DNA from: Flammula alnicola
Taxonomy: Eukaryota > Basidiomycota > Agaricomycetes > Agaricales > Strophariaceae
Direction of reading: 5' to 3'
Assembly: GCA_015499995.1 (NCBI GenBank)
Contig: JADNRV010000219.1
Coordinates: 1-64,000, forward strand
DNA length: 64,000 nt
In this document: piece after piece, positions 1 to 10,981 of the stretch
Layout of the letters: every line of letters begins with the position of its first letter
How positions within the stretch are numbered: the first letter of the stretch is position 1
Program-made: the position numbers and the translations under genes
The notes under the pieces: model-generated
What the model was told of the DNA's origin: nothing
The model's input: the letters and a program-made list of their open reading frames with translations, nothing else
Databases searched by the model: none

Positions 1-302
1 GGCAGTGTAAAGACCTCTGGAATGTGAACTATCAGAATAGAATATAGAGCTAGGGATATATACTGTGAATAAACAGGGAAGGTATGTGCAATGAAGAGAT
101 CCAGGTGTGAATATGTATGTACATGAATGAATCCAGAGTGTAAATGCAAGTATGAAGACACGTAATGCAAAGATGGGGGATAGGTAGGTATCGCGATGAA
201 TGGATGGTACAAGGCGCGGGGATATGTAGGTATCGCTGGTGCAAGGAGATCTAACCATATTTAACATTAGTATTTAACATTAGCGTCGGGGGAGCGTTTT
301 CG
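1..302. other. Intergenic, no gene seen
   Basis: This is an AT-moderate stretch downstream of the leftmost gene's stop codon. It holds loosely repeated short words (GGTAGGTATCG and TATTTAACATTAG each occur twice) but no supported coding region, RNA or element ends. It may be the 3' UTR of the minus-strand gene plus intergenic DNA. Confidence 0.4.
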
Positions 303-884
303 TCAATCAGATCTACTGGGAGGTTTCTTCGCCGACCGACTGGGCAATACACGGGTCGGTGCCAGAGCAGGAGCTGCTGAAGCTGAGCGACCTCGACGTA
401 TGGTTGCGAGTCGCGGCGGAGATGACGGCGGGTCGGTGAGGGTGGATGTGGGACTGAGCGGCGCAGCTGAGCCTGGGCTCCATGCAGTTTTTGACGACAA
501 GATGTTGTGCCGCACTGGAGTTATGGGTTGTGCGATGCTAGCGACGACAGCGGGTGCTGCAGGAAGAAGGGATGGTGTTATAGTGGTTAATGCGGTGGAC
601 TGAGGTGCCAGCTCCTGGGAAGGAAATACGGTGGACAAGGAGGCTGCGCGAGAGTTGATATTGCCCGTTTGAACACCAGAAGGCACAGGGCCTGCGGTGG
701 ATCCTTGAGATGGGTCATGGTCTGTCGCCCGAACGTCGGTTGCATCCTGCTGTGAGCCGACAGAAGCGGAATGCTGATGGACGTGACAAGTTGCCTCCGG
801 CGGACCGGTGGAAATGGACAGCGGGTTCACAAGGCCTGCGGGCTGCGAGCTGGTCGAGGCGGACGGTGGACCAAGCGTGCACGC

Positions 885-1500
885 TAGTGTTTTGAAGTCC
901 GGTCCAGTCCGGTCTTTTGGCCCCCAGGGACATAGACCGAGACCGAGACCGGTCCATATACATCCCAAGATGTCAAAAAACCGGACTGGACCGATTCAGA
1001 CCGGTCTACGTCGGTCTTTTGCAGTCTTGGACCGGTCTGAACCAGATTCCGGTCTTAACCAGTCTTAACCGGTCTGAGACCGGTTTTTCGATGCAAACCA
1101 CCAGTAATTTGATATATATGTATCAGTAATATTTGTAGACATGATATATACCTTGAAATTGAGCCCTGGAACGTTAAATTTCGTTGAGAATTGACTGTTC
1201 TACACTAATATTCCGCATTTTCTACTCTTTTAGACACTTTTTGACTGTTTTATTTATTTCTCAGCCAAAACTTTACCAATCTGGATGCCCTTGGGGCCGA
1301 TTTGAAGGGATAAATCAGGGCTAAAAAGTAGCCGGTTCAGACCGGTCTTAACCGCAAAGACCGGTCCACCGAGACCGGTCTTTTTGCGGTCTTTGATTCT
1401 CAAAAATCAAAAGACCGGACTGCTGGTCCAGTCTTTTTGCGGTCCAGTCCGGTCTGGTTGCGGTCTTTTTCCAGTCCCAAGACTGGACCTTTAAACACTA
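885..1500. mobile_element. hAT-type MITE 1 (616 bp) in coding sequence
   Basis: The element begins TAGTGTTTTGAAGTCC and ends with the inverted counterpart GGACCTTTAAACACTA. It is flanked by a perfect 8-bp direct repeat GTGCACGC at 877-884 and 1501-1508. The interior is dominated by short direct and inverted copies of the palindrome ACCGGT in the context GACCGGTCT, a subterminal-repeat arrangement typical of hAT transposase binding sites. There is no transposase ORF. A TIR starting TAGTG plus an 8-bp duplication matches hAT superfamily rules. Excision in silico with one duplication joins the host codons in frame. Confidence 0.85.
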
Positions 1501-2374
1501 GTGCACGCCTCTTGGGTCGCACCAGAGAGAGCCGAACCCGCCGCTCTGGGAATGGTACCGACTTCCTGAGACTGGGTCCTGGAGAGTGATTGGACTATGC
1601 CCACTTGCTGGATCGCTGGAGGATTTCCGACTTGGGAACCGTCATCTCCAATGGTGTCCTCAACTGCAGTGTCTCCATCCTTCTTTGTAAGCTCAGAACG
1701 TTGTATGACCGGTAGGGGGTCGATATCCATGCTCTCTGAGGTGGAGTCGCGATCGTTGCGCTGCTCAAGCGCCCCACCTTCCAAAGACGGTGGGCCTGGA
1801 GTACCCGCATCTATGTCCATACGCTCGTTCCCGGAGTTGGCAGCCGCCGGCGCCTCGGAAGCCGTACTACCACTTGCGGGATTTGCGTGCGACGGCTCCA
1901 CATCTGTTTCCTTGCGCTCGGGTTCTGGGGCGGCCGAGGAAGACGGCGGAGCCGTTTGTATAATTTGAAAATCGGGAATGAGGGGGGCCATTTGCATATT
2001 CGTATCCATATGACCGGTCAGAGGACCGCTTGAGACGGTTGCCGTCCCTACTACCACAGCTGATGCCTGATTTGCGGTCATCGAAATGGGACATGTCGAC
2101 GGAGGACCAGAGGGAGGACTGGCATTAGCCTGTACGTCTTCAGGCTCGCGGGTGGGGTTATGAATGGATGGTTGGCCGGCATTCAATGGCGCATCGTCCA
2201 AATTGGATGCACCTGACGATTGCAACTCGCGTGCACGGGCATCCTCGAGGATGGAACGGGAGCTCGCGGCCATGTCAAAGTCGCGAATGGTGGGTGTGAT
2301 ATCATCCACAATCGCCATTTGGGCGTGGGACCCTTCTGTTTGCGATAGGGTACGAAGGCGGCAGTGGATTGGCG

Positions 2375-3615
2375 CAGTACTTTGCTGTGCCCCACCTATT
2401 CCAGTAGGAATGACTGGAATCCAGTGGAATGGGACTGGAATCCGGTGGAATGGAACTGGAATCTAGTGGAATAGACCAGATTCCAGTGGAATGAGACTGG
2501 AATAGAATGAAATAGGACTGGAATCCACTAGAATGGACTGAAATACATTGTATTTTGATTCAATTTAGATGTCACATGTCACAGGCCCTTGAATTTGTCA
2601 AAAAAAGTCACGCTTATTCAGTATCCCAAATCCTTTTGCCAAAACCATCCAGTAAAAACCAAATCTAAATATAGAAATTCAGGGTCCAAAATCATTTAAA
2701 ATGGGTTGCTAAAACTGCAGGGTCCACCCTAATTTGGCTGGTGTCTGAAACCAAAAATTCAGACAGAAGTCATAGGTCACATCTGTCACACTTGTGTGAC
2801 CTATACAAATCAACTCCTTTATATATTCTATTTGTCTATTTGAGATATCTATACTATAAATCAAAGAGGGACTTTCTTATGTGACAGACAAAGTCCTGTC
2901 ACAGTTGGTCACAGACAAACAAGTCACACCTCTCTGTCGTTCTCTAAAACTAGGCTAATGGCACGTCCGTGCGAAGCATGGGTCTATTGCTAGTATACAT
3001 TATGTGACTAACTCGTGAGTGATTCAGGGTCAATAAGGTACCATCAGATTTAGAATTTTGAGGAGATTCTAAATATATTTATATCATGTGATCCAGACAG
3101 GCAATATTACTGTATTTAGGCTGTTTTTGGAACTGTGGGAATTTTATGCCCAAAAAGGCAATCATAGCACCTGCTCCAAAACCCATGTACCTTTTGAAAT
3201 CATGTGATTTGCTGCTCTTGTTGATGAGAAAAATGCAAAAAACTCGCCCAAACCCGAGTCTTTTCAAAATCACCTGATCCAAATATTGAACTTCCTAATT
3301 TGGAATATGTCTTGGCACAGTTTCCAATTTTATTTCGATATCATAGACAGGTACCGACATCTATTTCTATATATAGACATTAGAAATCACCAAATCATAA
3401 TGCATTTTGATTTCATTCCAGCGGAATACCTGGTTGTTCCATTCCAGCCATTCCACTCCTGTGGCATTCCGGTCACCATTCCAGTGGAATCTCGGAATTT
3501 GCCCCTTTTTCAAAAAATTTCCAAATTTTGGCAGGATATTCCACCGGAATGGCCTCATATTCCACCAGATTCCACCGGATTCCGGTAGGAATAGGGGGGG
3601 CACAGCAAAGACCTC
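2375..3615. mobile_element. hAT-type MITE 2 (1,241 bp) with nested mini-Helitron
   Basis: A perfect 8-bp direct repeat GATTGGCG lies at 2367-2374 and 3616-3623. The termini are imperfect inverted repeats (CAGTACTTTGCTGTGCCCC on the left; GAGGTCTTTGCTGTGCCCC when the right end is reversed). Both subterminal regions are packed with short ATTCC/GGAAT words in opposite orientations. There is no coding capacity. It lies 11 bp inside the last exon of the host gene. Removing it with one repeat gives a normal exon start after a 62-nt intron (3688-3627). The TIR-first bases and 8-bp duplication fit hAT. It carries the Helitron-like unit at 2848-2993. Confidence 0.8.
2848..2993 (+). mobile_element. 146-bp non-autonomous Helitron-like element
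   Basis: The sequence starts TCTATACTATAAATC directly after an A and ends in a short hairpin (CCGTGC-GAA-GCATGG, one wobble), seven bases, then CTAG directly before a T. A 5' TC, a 3' hairpin followed by CTAG, and A|T host sites without target duplication are the diagnostic Helitron features. It contains no ORF. It sits inside MITE 2, so it inserted later than that element or was carried with it. Confidence 0.7.
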
Positions 3616-5626
3616 GATTGGCGTATCTATAGTAATTAAAAGTCAGCAATGCTTGTAGTCTAGTTGTCTAGTTGGCTAGTGCACGCACATAACTTGCTGG
3701 TAGACTCTGACCCACCCACACCTGCAGAATCCATGTGTTGGTCATCCAACCGAAGATATTGCTGTGTCTCGGTGCGGTATGGATCATGGGCATACAGCTT
3801 ATTGACCTCCGCAGGGGATAACGTCTGGGGTCGATGCATGTTCGACTGGAAAGGCGTTGTTGCCCCGGGTCCCAAGACAGGTGGCTGAGAAGGCCAATAA
3901 TATGGCTGATGAGGTAGGTGGGACTGTTGAAAGATAGGTAATGGTTTGAGGGCCTGGCGGATGGCGTTTGGGAGACCTGTGATAAGCGTTTGAATGCCTG
4001 AGTCGACTGCATCTTGCCGCTTCTCAAGGTGGTTTTGTCTGGCCTCGACTTTTTCAATTCGCTGCTTGCAAAAATTCCCCATGGTCGTGACTTGAGAACT
4101 AAGTCCTTGAACACTTTTCCTTAAGTCGTCGAGGTCTTCATGGGTCTCATACATCCAATCGTCAATATCCCTCGACCGTCTTCCAATGCGGCCTCCATTC
4201 GATGGCCCAGGTGTAGGGACGGCACTTGGAGCTGTATGCAGGAATCACTAAATCAAAGAATGTAAATATATGAATAATCGAGCGCAAACCTCGTTTGCGA
4301 GCAGGCTGAGGTTTGACAGAAGGCGGACGAGAAGTTGACCTAGCGCGTTTGGTGCTGGCGTTGTCGGTTTTCACCCTCGACTGAGCTCTCTTGAGAGGCG
4401 GGAGGTTCTTGTCGATCTTCGCATTATGTGCCTTGGCCGCCATTTTTGCTTCTTCCTGTTCCTTCCTTTTGCATTGGACGCTTGTGCACCCAGACTTTAG
4501 ACGCGAGCAGCGGCGGCAAGATTTCTTTGCCAAGTTCTGGAAATCGTAGCATCGGAAGCGAGATTTTCGGCATTTTTGGCATGGGACTGTGGCAGCAACA
4601 ACGACAATCTGCGAAGCATGCCATTGATTGTTCGCATGCTGCGCCATGTCGTCGGAGTCGTACTTGTAGTCATAGTCGCCATCAGTATCACTCTCCATTC
4701 CATCATTCTCCTCCGTGTAAGAATCGTCCTCAGAAGTAGTGGGCACACCTTGTCGCGAATTCGCCGCATCAATTCCTTCCTCGATGTCTTCCATATCGCT
4801 ATTGTCCTGAACAAATGGCTCGGAACATTGACGGCGACCACGCTTACGGCCAGACATTCCAGTTGGTTCATCGTCGTCTTGGTCGCTCGCCCTCCGTTTG
4901 CCTGGATTTTGTCCAACAGGCTACGCAAAAATTAATGTCTCATCAATTTAAACTGGGACACTACTTACATTGAGTCCCGCTTCTGTAACTCCCTCTTGGG
5001 CAGCCGTTAATGGAGCAGTCGGTTGCTGCATCGCGGCCGACGTGGCAGGGGTCGCATTCCGCGAGGGTTCCTCAGATGACTGGCCATCCAAATTCTGACG
5101 TTGTCCATTGGCCTCATTTAGGGTGGATGACCCGTTCATAGAAGCAGGAGAATTGCCCTCCAAAGTGCTCTTGTGCCCATGATTGTCTGGTGGGTTGGCC
5201 TGCGATCCTGATATGCTGGAGGAAGATCGATCGTACTGTGCAATAACTTCAACGGTGACATTGAAATCTGGCATCATCTTGTTTATTTGCGCGTCGGCCC
5301 AGGTGTCGAGGATGGCACCTGCCAATCCGAGAGTGGTAAGACTTGCACCCACGTCGGCCGCATCTTCGAGAACACTTGCCTGTTATAAAATTATACTTCA
5401 GCACATCTGAAAGCCCATAGAGTATCAAAACTCTACATACCAGCTCATCTACCAGCCCTGGCCATTCTTGGTTAAACACATCCTGACTGACGACGGCGCT
5501 TCTCAGACGGGTCCCAAATTGCTGCACCCCGTTCTGGATGTCTTCCTCGGTTAGTTGTGGTTTATCCGCCATCTCTATGTCTTCCGTGCTGTCAAGAGGC
5601 ACTGGCACAGGGCTACTGCCTGACAT

Positions 5627-5750
5627 GACTAGGGAAGAGAGTGAAGAAATTTGGATGGTCGAAGAGAGAATAAAATAGTCTAAGTATGTGGATGGGCGAC
5701 GCGAAATGTTAAATGTCACGTGACCGTATGTCGTGGATTTCGACGGCGGC
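5627..5750. promoter_or_regulatory. Shared divergent promoter region
   Basis: About 124 bp separates the ATG of the minus-strand cysteine-cluster gene (5626) from the first plausible ATG of the plus-strand partner (5751). Both promoters must lie here or within the first coding bases, so the two genes are probably co-regulated. No clear TATA box was found; a CACGTG E-box-like word lies at about 5716-5722. Confidence 0.45.
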
Positions 5751-7819
5751 ATGTTGGCGGGGTGCGCCGCGGCAATAATGCCAGAGAACATAACGGCCGT
5801 CGACTCGACTCTCAATCGTCTCGATCGAGCATTGCACGCTTTGACCGTCCCACCGCCGAAAAGGAAGGCGATGGATACCCCGACTCCTGCTGAAGAATCC
5901 GAACCCACCAGGCCAGGCAGCCGTCGGTCTTTGAAGGGGGTACTAAAATCGTCCTTGGCAAGGTCGGAACGTCGCAACATCGAAGAAAACCGCCCGAAAA
6001 AGACTGTCCGTATTATAGGCCATATTGATCCATTGTATGACAATGGACGGCACAAGGTCACTATGTCTTCTCAAACTACCTTTGCGTCTGGGTCATCTGC
6101 GGGGCTGTCCTCCACCGAGTATGTGGATGGCTCTCTCTCAGAACCAAGCCATCGTCTCCCGACGCGGGGCGGATCGACTCTCCTGGATTTGAAGGCCCGC
6201 CTTGCGGATCCAACAGGTGTGCACTCTGTCACCCCGCAGTTGCATTTCGCCGGCGCCTCTTCCACACCGAACCCACCCGCTGACCCCATGCTGATACAAC
6301 TGCCTGCTATTCCTTCGCAACATGCGCGCTCGCCTCCTATTCCGCAACCAGCAACGGATGGAAAGCGGAAATCTCTTTTTCAATTGGCGGCTAGCCTCGC
6401 TCCCAGACCCGTGCTGAATCAACCGTCCATACGCATCCAACCCGCCGCCGGTCATATTTTGCCATCAACCGCGCCATCGGCCGCAGACGTAAATCCATCA
6501 CCAATTGGACAGGACCCTCACCAGATTCGGCTCGCGAGTGCCACTGGACTTGCGGATGAAGTCATGCGTGACACTCCGGGATTGTCTCTGCCTCGCCATT
6601 TACCCCCCGCCTCTTCGGCCAATTCGCTCACTCATGGTATGAAAGAGTCGCGATTACTGACACTTGCTGCACGTCTCCCAGTTCCCCCCATGCCGACACC
6701 GCCCACTCAGGCTGAAGGTGGTTCTGATGTGGATGACATTTCCATGGACAGTGAGGAACGCGCTGACAGAATTCCCATTGAAACGATCATCAGAGTTAAA
6801 ATGGAACAAGCGGATGAGGATATGGATTGGAATTCGGAGGACGTAGCATCAGAAGATTCCCCGTTGGAAGGTGATTCAGCTCCCTCGCCTGACGGCTCGG
6901 AACCGCTTGCCTGGTCCGATCTGGAGACGATGGAACGGCCTCATTCCGTGGTCGCACAATGGGCGCGATTGTGCGCAACAGGCCCCAACTATTATCACCC
7001 TATTAATCCGGATGAAGATTCCAGTGCTTATATATTCCGAGGGCACAATCACCTTCTGCTACATCATATTCACATGGAACGGCGTCTCGATGATCTCCCA
7101 GAGCTCAATTTCCCAACCTTCATGGTAAGTCCTCGTCGCACTCATTGTCTTTGCCATCTGACTCCTTTAGAACATGACCAAGCAGGAACTAAGGGAATTC
7201 CACGATTCCATGTCTCATATGTATCCGTATGAAACTCCTGAGCAATATTGCGAGACGGTTGAAGGCCTTGCCGCCATTCGCAAATGGCAGGCGATCCTCG
7301 AGTTGGAGTCCTACAGAAGTTGGGAGCAGCTAGTGATGGGCACGGGTAACCCGCGGGCAATTTTTTGTCGACCCGCACCCGTACCCGCCAAAACCCGCAC
7401 CCGTGGCCACGGATACGGGATCCCGTGCTTGCAGGTGCGGGTTTGCAGGTGACCCGTGGGTACAGAAACCCGTGCGGGTTTGATGGGCGTCGTGAGAACT
7501 TGTGCTAGCAGAACTATGTTAAATTAAAATTAGAATACATTTTGGAAAATTACATTACATAATTAATTATTCAGGTAACTAAAGAACGTGTTGGACACAC
7601 ATTTCGGAGTTTTCCGTGTGCCGGCCGAAAACCCGTGACCCTGGCACACGGGTGCGGGTTGGCTGAGGGTCACTCAAAGTGCACCCGCACCCGCACCCGC
7701 CACACCCGTACCCGCAAACCCGCACGGGTGTCAGCACCCGTGCCCATCACTAGGAGCAGCTGAAGGTCAGAATCGATCGCTGCAGGAATTCGCTTTTAGA
7801 TTTGCTGGAGCAGGCCTAA
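5751..7819 (+). pseudogene. Orphan Ser/Pro-rich acidic protein, 3' end split by a hAT MITE
   Basis: Exon 1 runs from the ATG at 5751 (or 5778) to 7124. It is followed by a 46-nt intron (GTAAGT..TTTAG) and exon 2 from 7171. The first 370 residues are low-complexity (Ala/Pro/Ser, with acidic MDID-like tracts). The C-terminal 150 residues are globular-looking and rich in Tyr/Trp (for example PTGPNYYHPINP-like and SHMYPYETPEQY segments). MITE 3 lies within the terminal Gln-Leu codons. Without it exon 2 continues for about 20 residues (from 7761) to a TAA at 7817-7819. With it, translation runs into the element and stops soon after. It is the divergent neighbour of the cysteine-cluster gene and shares its promoter. 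No family was recognised. Confidence 0.6.
7331..7752. mobile_element. hAT-type MITE 3 (422 bp) in coding sequence
   Basis: A perfect terminal inverted repeat TAGTGATGGGCACGGGT / ACCCGTGCCCATCACTA is flanked by the 8-bp duplication GGAGCAGC at 7323-7330 and 7753-7760. Both ends are dense in ACCCGC/GCGGGT words; the centre is AT-rich. No ORF. The termini and duplication length match hAT. The internal repeats differ from MITEs 1 and 2, so this is a separate family. Confidence 0.9.
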
Positions 7820-7941
7820 TCATCTTCCTTGCCTGCTTATGCCTTGTCCGTGGTCCGTATTGTCTAGCATTGTGCCTGTATGTAGTAGCTGAGCTCACTC
7901 GTGTTATGACTGCAAAAATTGGACTTGAGCTCTGTTGAGTT

Positions 7942-8870
7942 TTACACATCATGAATTACATATGAGCCCCAATATATCTTCCATCTTTCATGGGCACAAA
8001 TCAGAAAGAGCTGTCCATTATTGTTGGGCCCAGTCTGCTTTCTTATCTGCCTGCGTGTGATGAAGTCCAACACGGCTGTATCAAAGAAGTGGCTGGAATT
8101 CTGGAACCACAGGTTTTCCAGTTTAGGGCAACATGGGAATATAATTTCTGTAGACAAGAAATTTGACATTGCGGACTGAAGGAAGCCTGAAAGATTCATA
8201 GAATCCGATGACGCGGCCATAAGCACGCATGCATATGGTGATGGACAGTGACACAAGGAAAGGAAAGGAAGTAATGGGATATGCCTCCAATGCTTCACGG
8301 CCGACAGATATCCGCAGTTCTATGTAACGTCACCACGGCTTTACATTGTCTCAGGACACAATCAGGACATTGACGATCATCGGCAAGGATTGGTATTCTT
8401 CCCGCAGTCCGTCCAACTTCAATACATAGAGTTAATCGAGGCCAGACACCCACAGATATCAAGGTGGTCGGGGAAAAATTGGTGAAGGAGAGAGCAGAGC
8501 TGGTGCGTCCACGAATCCCATATTACTCGTCAAAGGCAGATCTCGACCATAAAATTCGCGAGCGATCGAAAGTGTCTGTAGTATCGGCAGCCGAGATGGG
8601 GGTATTCTGGCGATACCTGACAACATTTTGTAGCAACTCGTGTCTCTGAGCGAGAGTTCGCGCCACCTGGTCGAAAATGGGGTGATAGCGTCCACGATGT
8701 CCGCGCAAATTCCTGCTGATACCTTAAGATCTTCAGGGTAGTACTGAAGGATCGAAATGCTGAGGGGGGAGCTGTCTTGAGCGGGACAACCATGCCGTGA
8801 CCTCTGCAGCTCTCCCTTCACGCACATCGCTCATCGGAATGAAAGTGGCATCCGCCAACTGCCTCCAATG
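7942..8870 (-). pseudogene. F-box/LRR protein relic (C-terminal part)
   Basis: Minus-strand reading frames encode pieces typical of agaricomycete F-box proteins. A WRQLAD and AEVTAWLSRS segment lies at about 8850-8770. A frame-shifted SPLSISILQ segment followed by ITPFSTRWRELSL and LPILQTLSI lies at 8760-8560. After a stop comes a CPKLENLWFQNS..AVLDFI segment at 8165-8060. No single frame spans these and the F-box itself is missing, so this is a decayed 3' fragment. It abuts the truncated MDR copy 1 on the same strand. Confidence 0.5.
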
Positions 8871-8879
8871 ATGTCATAC

Positions 8880-9823
8880 GAACGTGAGCAGAAGCAGGGC
8901 TAGATCCCATTGGACATCGCATTCGGAAACATGTGGGTACGCACTCCAGGAATATCGCTTGCCGGATGTCATTAGGCGGACGACGGATGGGGGAAGTTCC
9001 CGGAGGCTGCGGTCCAAGACGTGTGATGCTCCAAGAGACTTAAGGAAGTCCGCGTGTTTCTGTGAGGCGGTGGTGATGATAGGTGAAAATCCCGACAGTT
9101 TCCCCAGTTGGATAGCTGAAGCAGAAGTTTTGTAAGGGCACAGCCGTCGCGAGATAGATATATATGTCACAAACCCATCTGTCCTACAGAACCAGAGCCA
9201 CCGAGCACGACGAAGGGAATTCCTGTGTATTTTTCTTGTGTCTCCTCAGAAGTAGGAGCAGATATCGCCAATCCAAGGATTTCGCTATATATACCAACAT
9301 AGGCTGTCGTCAGGGCCATTGGGAGTGTAGAAACGTCGTCGTATGAGAAGTTGGGATTCAGAGGAATCTATGTAGCGTGCAGGTTATTTGGACACAATCC
9401 AGGACGTGGATAGAAACGTACCTTAGAAGTGGTAGCAGCCAAACAGACCACATATTGTTGAAAGCTACCGCCATCTTTTGTGAATTGTTCTTGACCAAAG
9501 CTATAGTCGATAAATTGTTAATAAATTATGGAGAAATGTGAACAGAGATCGCTTACACTCGATCGCCTTTCGTGAAATCTGTCACCCCTTCGCCTACATC
9601 CTCCACATCTCCGGCGATGTCGCTTCCAAGGACAGCAGCTGACAGCAGGGAATTCCTCTACCAACACGCCGTATTTCTGGATCTTCCAGTCCACTGGGTT
9701 CAACGCCGCTGCCTGTACTTTGATCAAAATCTCCCCAGGGCCAGGTTTATTGACCTCGATCTCGCCCAGTGCGAAACTTCCAAACTTCTTGTCAAGGAGA
9801 AAATCTTTCTGCGTAGAAGGCAT
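8880..9823 (-). pseudogene. MDR enoyl-reductase-like gene, copy 1 (frameshifted, truncated)
   Basis: The start is the ATG at 9823, with a TATA box 67 bp upstream. Exon 1 encodes the GroES-like N-terminus including ALNPVDWKIQ. It then contains a 10-bp insertion that repeats GCTGTC (about 9640), throwing the rest of the exon (the DVEDVGEGV region) out of frame. The third exon keeps YVG and the cofactor loop LGGSGSVGQ (about 9200). The fourth starts IQLGKLSGFSPII and ends after DRSL, where it runs into F-box sequence. The whole C-terminal half of the catalytic/cofactor domain is missing. Paralogue of the genes at 10982, 20024, 22802 and 25229. Confidence 0.75.
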
Positions 9824-9889
9824 TTTGGTATGTGAGGTCTTGCGGATTGCAAACCGTAAGTCGATGCAAAGACTCACTGGAACTCGGGA

Positions 9890-9897
9890 TATTTATA
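9890..9897 (-). promoter_or_regulatory. TATA box of MDR copy 1
   Basis: A perfect TATAAATA on the minus strand, 67 bp before the ATG. Equivalent boxes lie at nearly the same distance in copies 3, 4 and 5, so the promoter was duplicated with the gene. Confidence 0.65.
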
Positions 9898-9969
9898 CTC
9901 CGCGCGAGATCTAAAAATAGGTCAAATTGTAATCTTATCGATACCGCATAGGCGGTATGTGCGTGCTGT

Positions 9970-10737
9970 TAGTCTCCCGTAGTCAGACTAACAAAATTCG
10001 TAAGTCTTTTTTATTGTATTGATCGACGACTTACTCATCTGTAGTCTGATTTCACGCGCGGTGGTCAAACCGTGCTGCACGATTTCAACTTTAAGGTCAC
10101 GTGTTTTGCCTAAATCCGGCCATGTTCTATCAACAATGACCTCATCGAAAATCTCTTACGACTCACTGACCTCGCCGTCTATGGCGTCGAGCTCGAAGTT
10201 CAAGCTTTTGAAAAGATACCTACGCCCGCAATGCATTTGTCCAATAATTCTCATTTTATATCAACAAATCCAGCCCTCGTTGCTTGGAACTCCACCACAA
10301 CATCTTATGCGCTTTCCACTCCTTCGTACAATTCTCAAGCCCAGGTGGCTACCCCTTGCCCTCAAAGTCGGACAAAACGGAAGAAAGAGAATCAACCATC
10401 GTCCAACGCTCTTCCCACCCTCAACTCCGAAGAACCCAAGTCCAAGAAGCGACCACGAGCGCGGCCAGCTACCGTATTGTAGATATGCTGTGGGGCATTT
10501 GCATGTTGGGGGGGTTCAGATGGTTCCATTATCATTAATTGCATCTACGATAAGCTATTTACATGAGGGAGAGATAGGAGAGACTCTAGAGGGGCAAACA
10601 GGGGCAAACGTCGGTAAGGTCGGCGCGTCAATTAACACACGCGTCCGATTTGTTTGGTCGTACTTGGTCATACACGTGATGGTTGAAAGTCCGAAATCGT
10701 GCAGCGCGGTCTGACCCCCGTACGTGAAAACAGACTA
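9970..10737. mobile_element. Inverted-repeat element (hAT-like, 768 bp)
   Basis: Two 45-bp inverted repeats, 39 of 45 matching, lie at 10042-10086 and 10693-10737; both start TAGTCTG when read inward. The right end is followed by GCGTGCTGT (10738-10746). The identical 9-mer occurs at 9961-9969, but 72 bp outside the left long repeat. The extra 72 bp begins with a hairpin-forming unit TAGTCT..AGACTA. The best reading is a TAGTCT-ended element with an 8-9 bp target duplication and a rearranged left end. Short ORFs inside (10130-10714) are not believable genes. Confidence 0.6.
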
Positions 10738-10981
10738 GCGTGCTGTGCAACGGGTTTGAAAGGTTTTGAGTGCGATAACAATTAACATTGATTATTATCA
10801 CATAACCCGAAGTCGCCCGTTCATCACCAAAAGGATAGGAAATTTCTCAATGACACAACATAGCGAACACGAATTTACTGAGCCTGCACCGTATTATGCA
10901 CATCAGATGAAGAAAAAGGACTTTTGGGAGACGGAATAAGCACTATAATACACTCGAATACGAGCAACACAGACCGATGCC

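Larger units (their letters stand above)
303..5626 (-). pseudogene. Orphan nuclear-type protein with double CxxCx6C module, disrupted by two hAT MITEs
   Basis: The start is the ATG at 5626. Five exons can be traced (5626-5441, 5379-4969, 4920 to about 4293, about 4230-3689, then 3626 to the stop at 303). The last exon carries two insertions (2375-3615 and 885-1500). Exon 3 encodes an acidic tract followed by a cysteine cluster at about 4560-4460 (C-x2-C-x6-C, 13 residues, C-x2-C-x6-C, C), then basic segments. This resembles zinc-cluster DNA-binding modules but is not a canonical Zn2Cys6. Exon 4 has a heptad-like coiled coil (LDDLRKSVQGLSSQV onward). The last exon is Pro/Ser/Thr-rich and acidic with MDID repeats. 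Removing each element plus one target duplication restores one continuous frame, so the gene was intact recently. It is divergent to the gene at 5751. The family was not recognised; a nuclear role is only an inference from the cysteine cluster and basic tracts. Confidence 0.6.

Noticed and set aside
10019..10714. 231-codon open frame and an overlapping 83-codon frame
   Set aside because: Both lie inside the inverted-repeat element 9970-10737 and have no domain, natural composition or supporting splice pattern.
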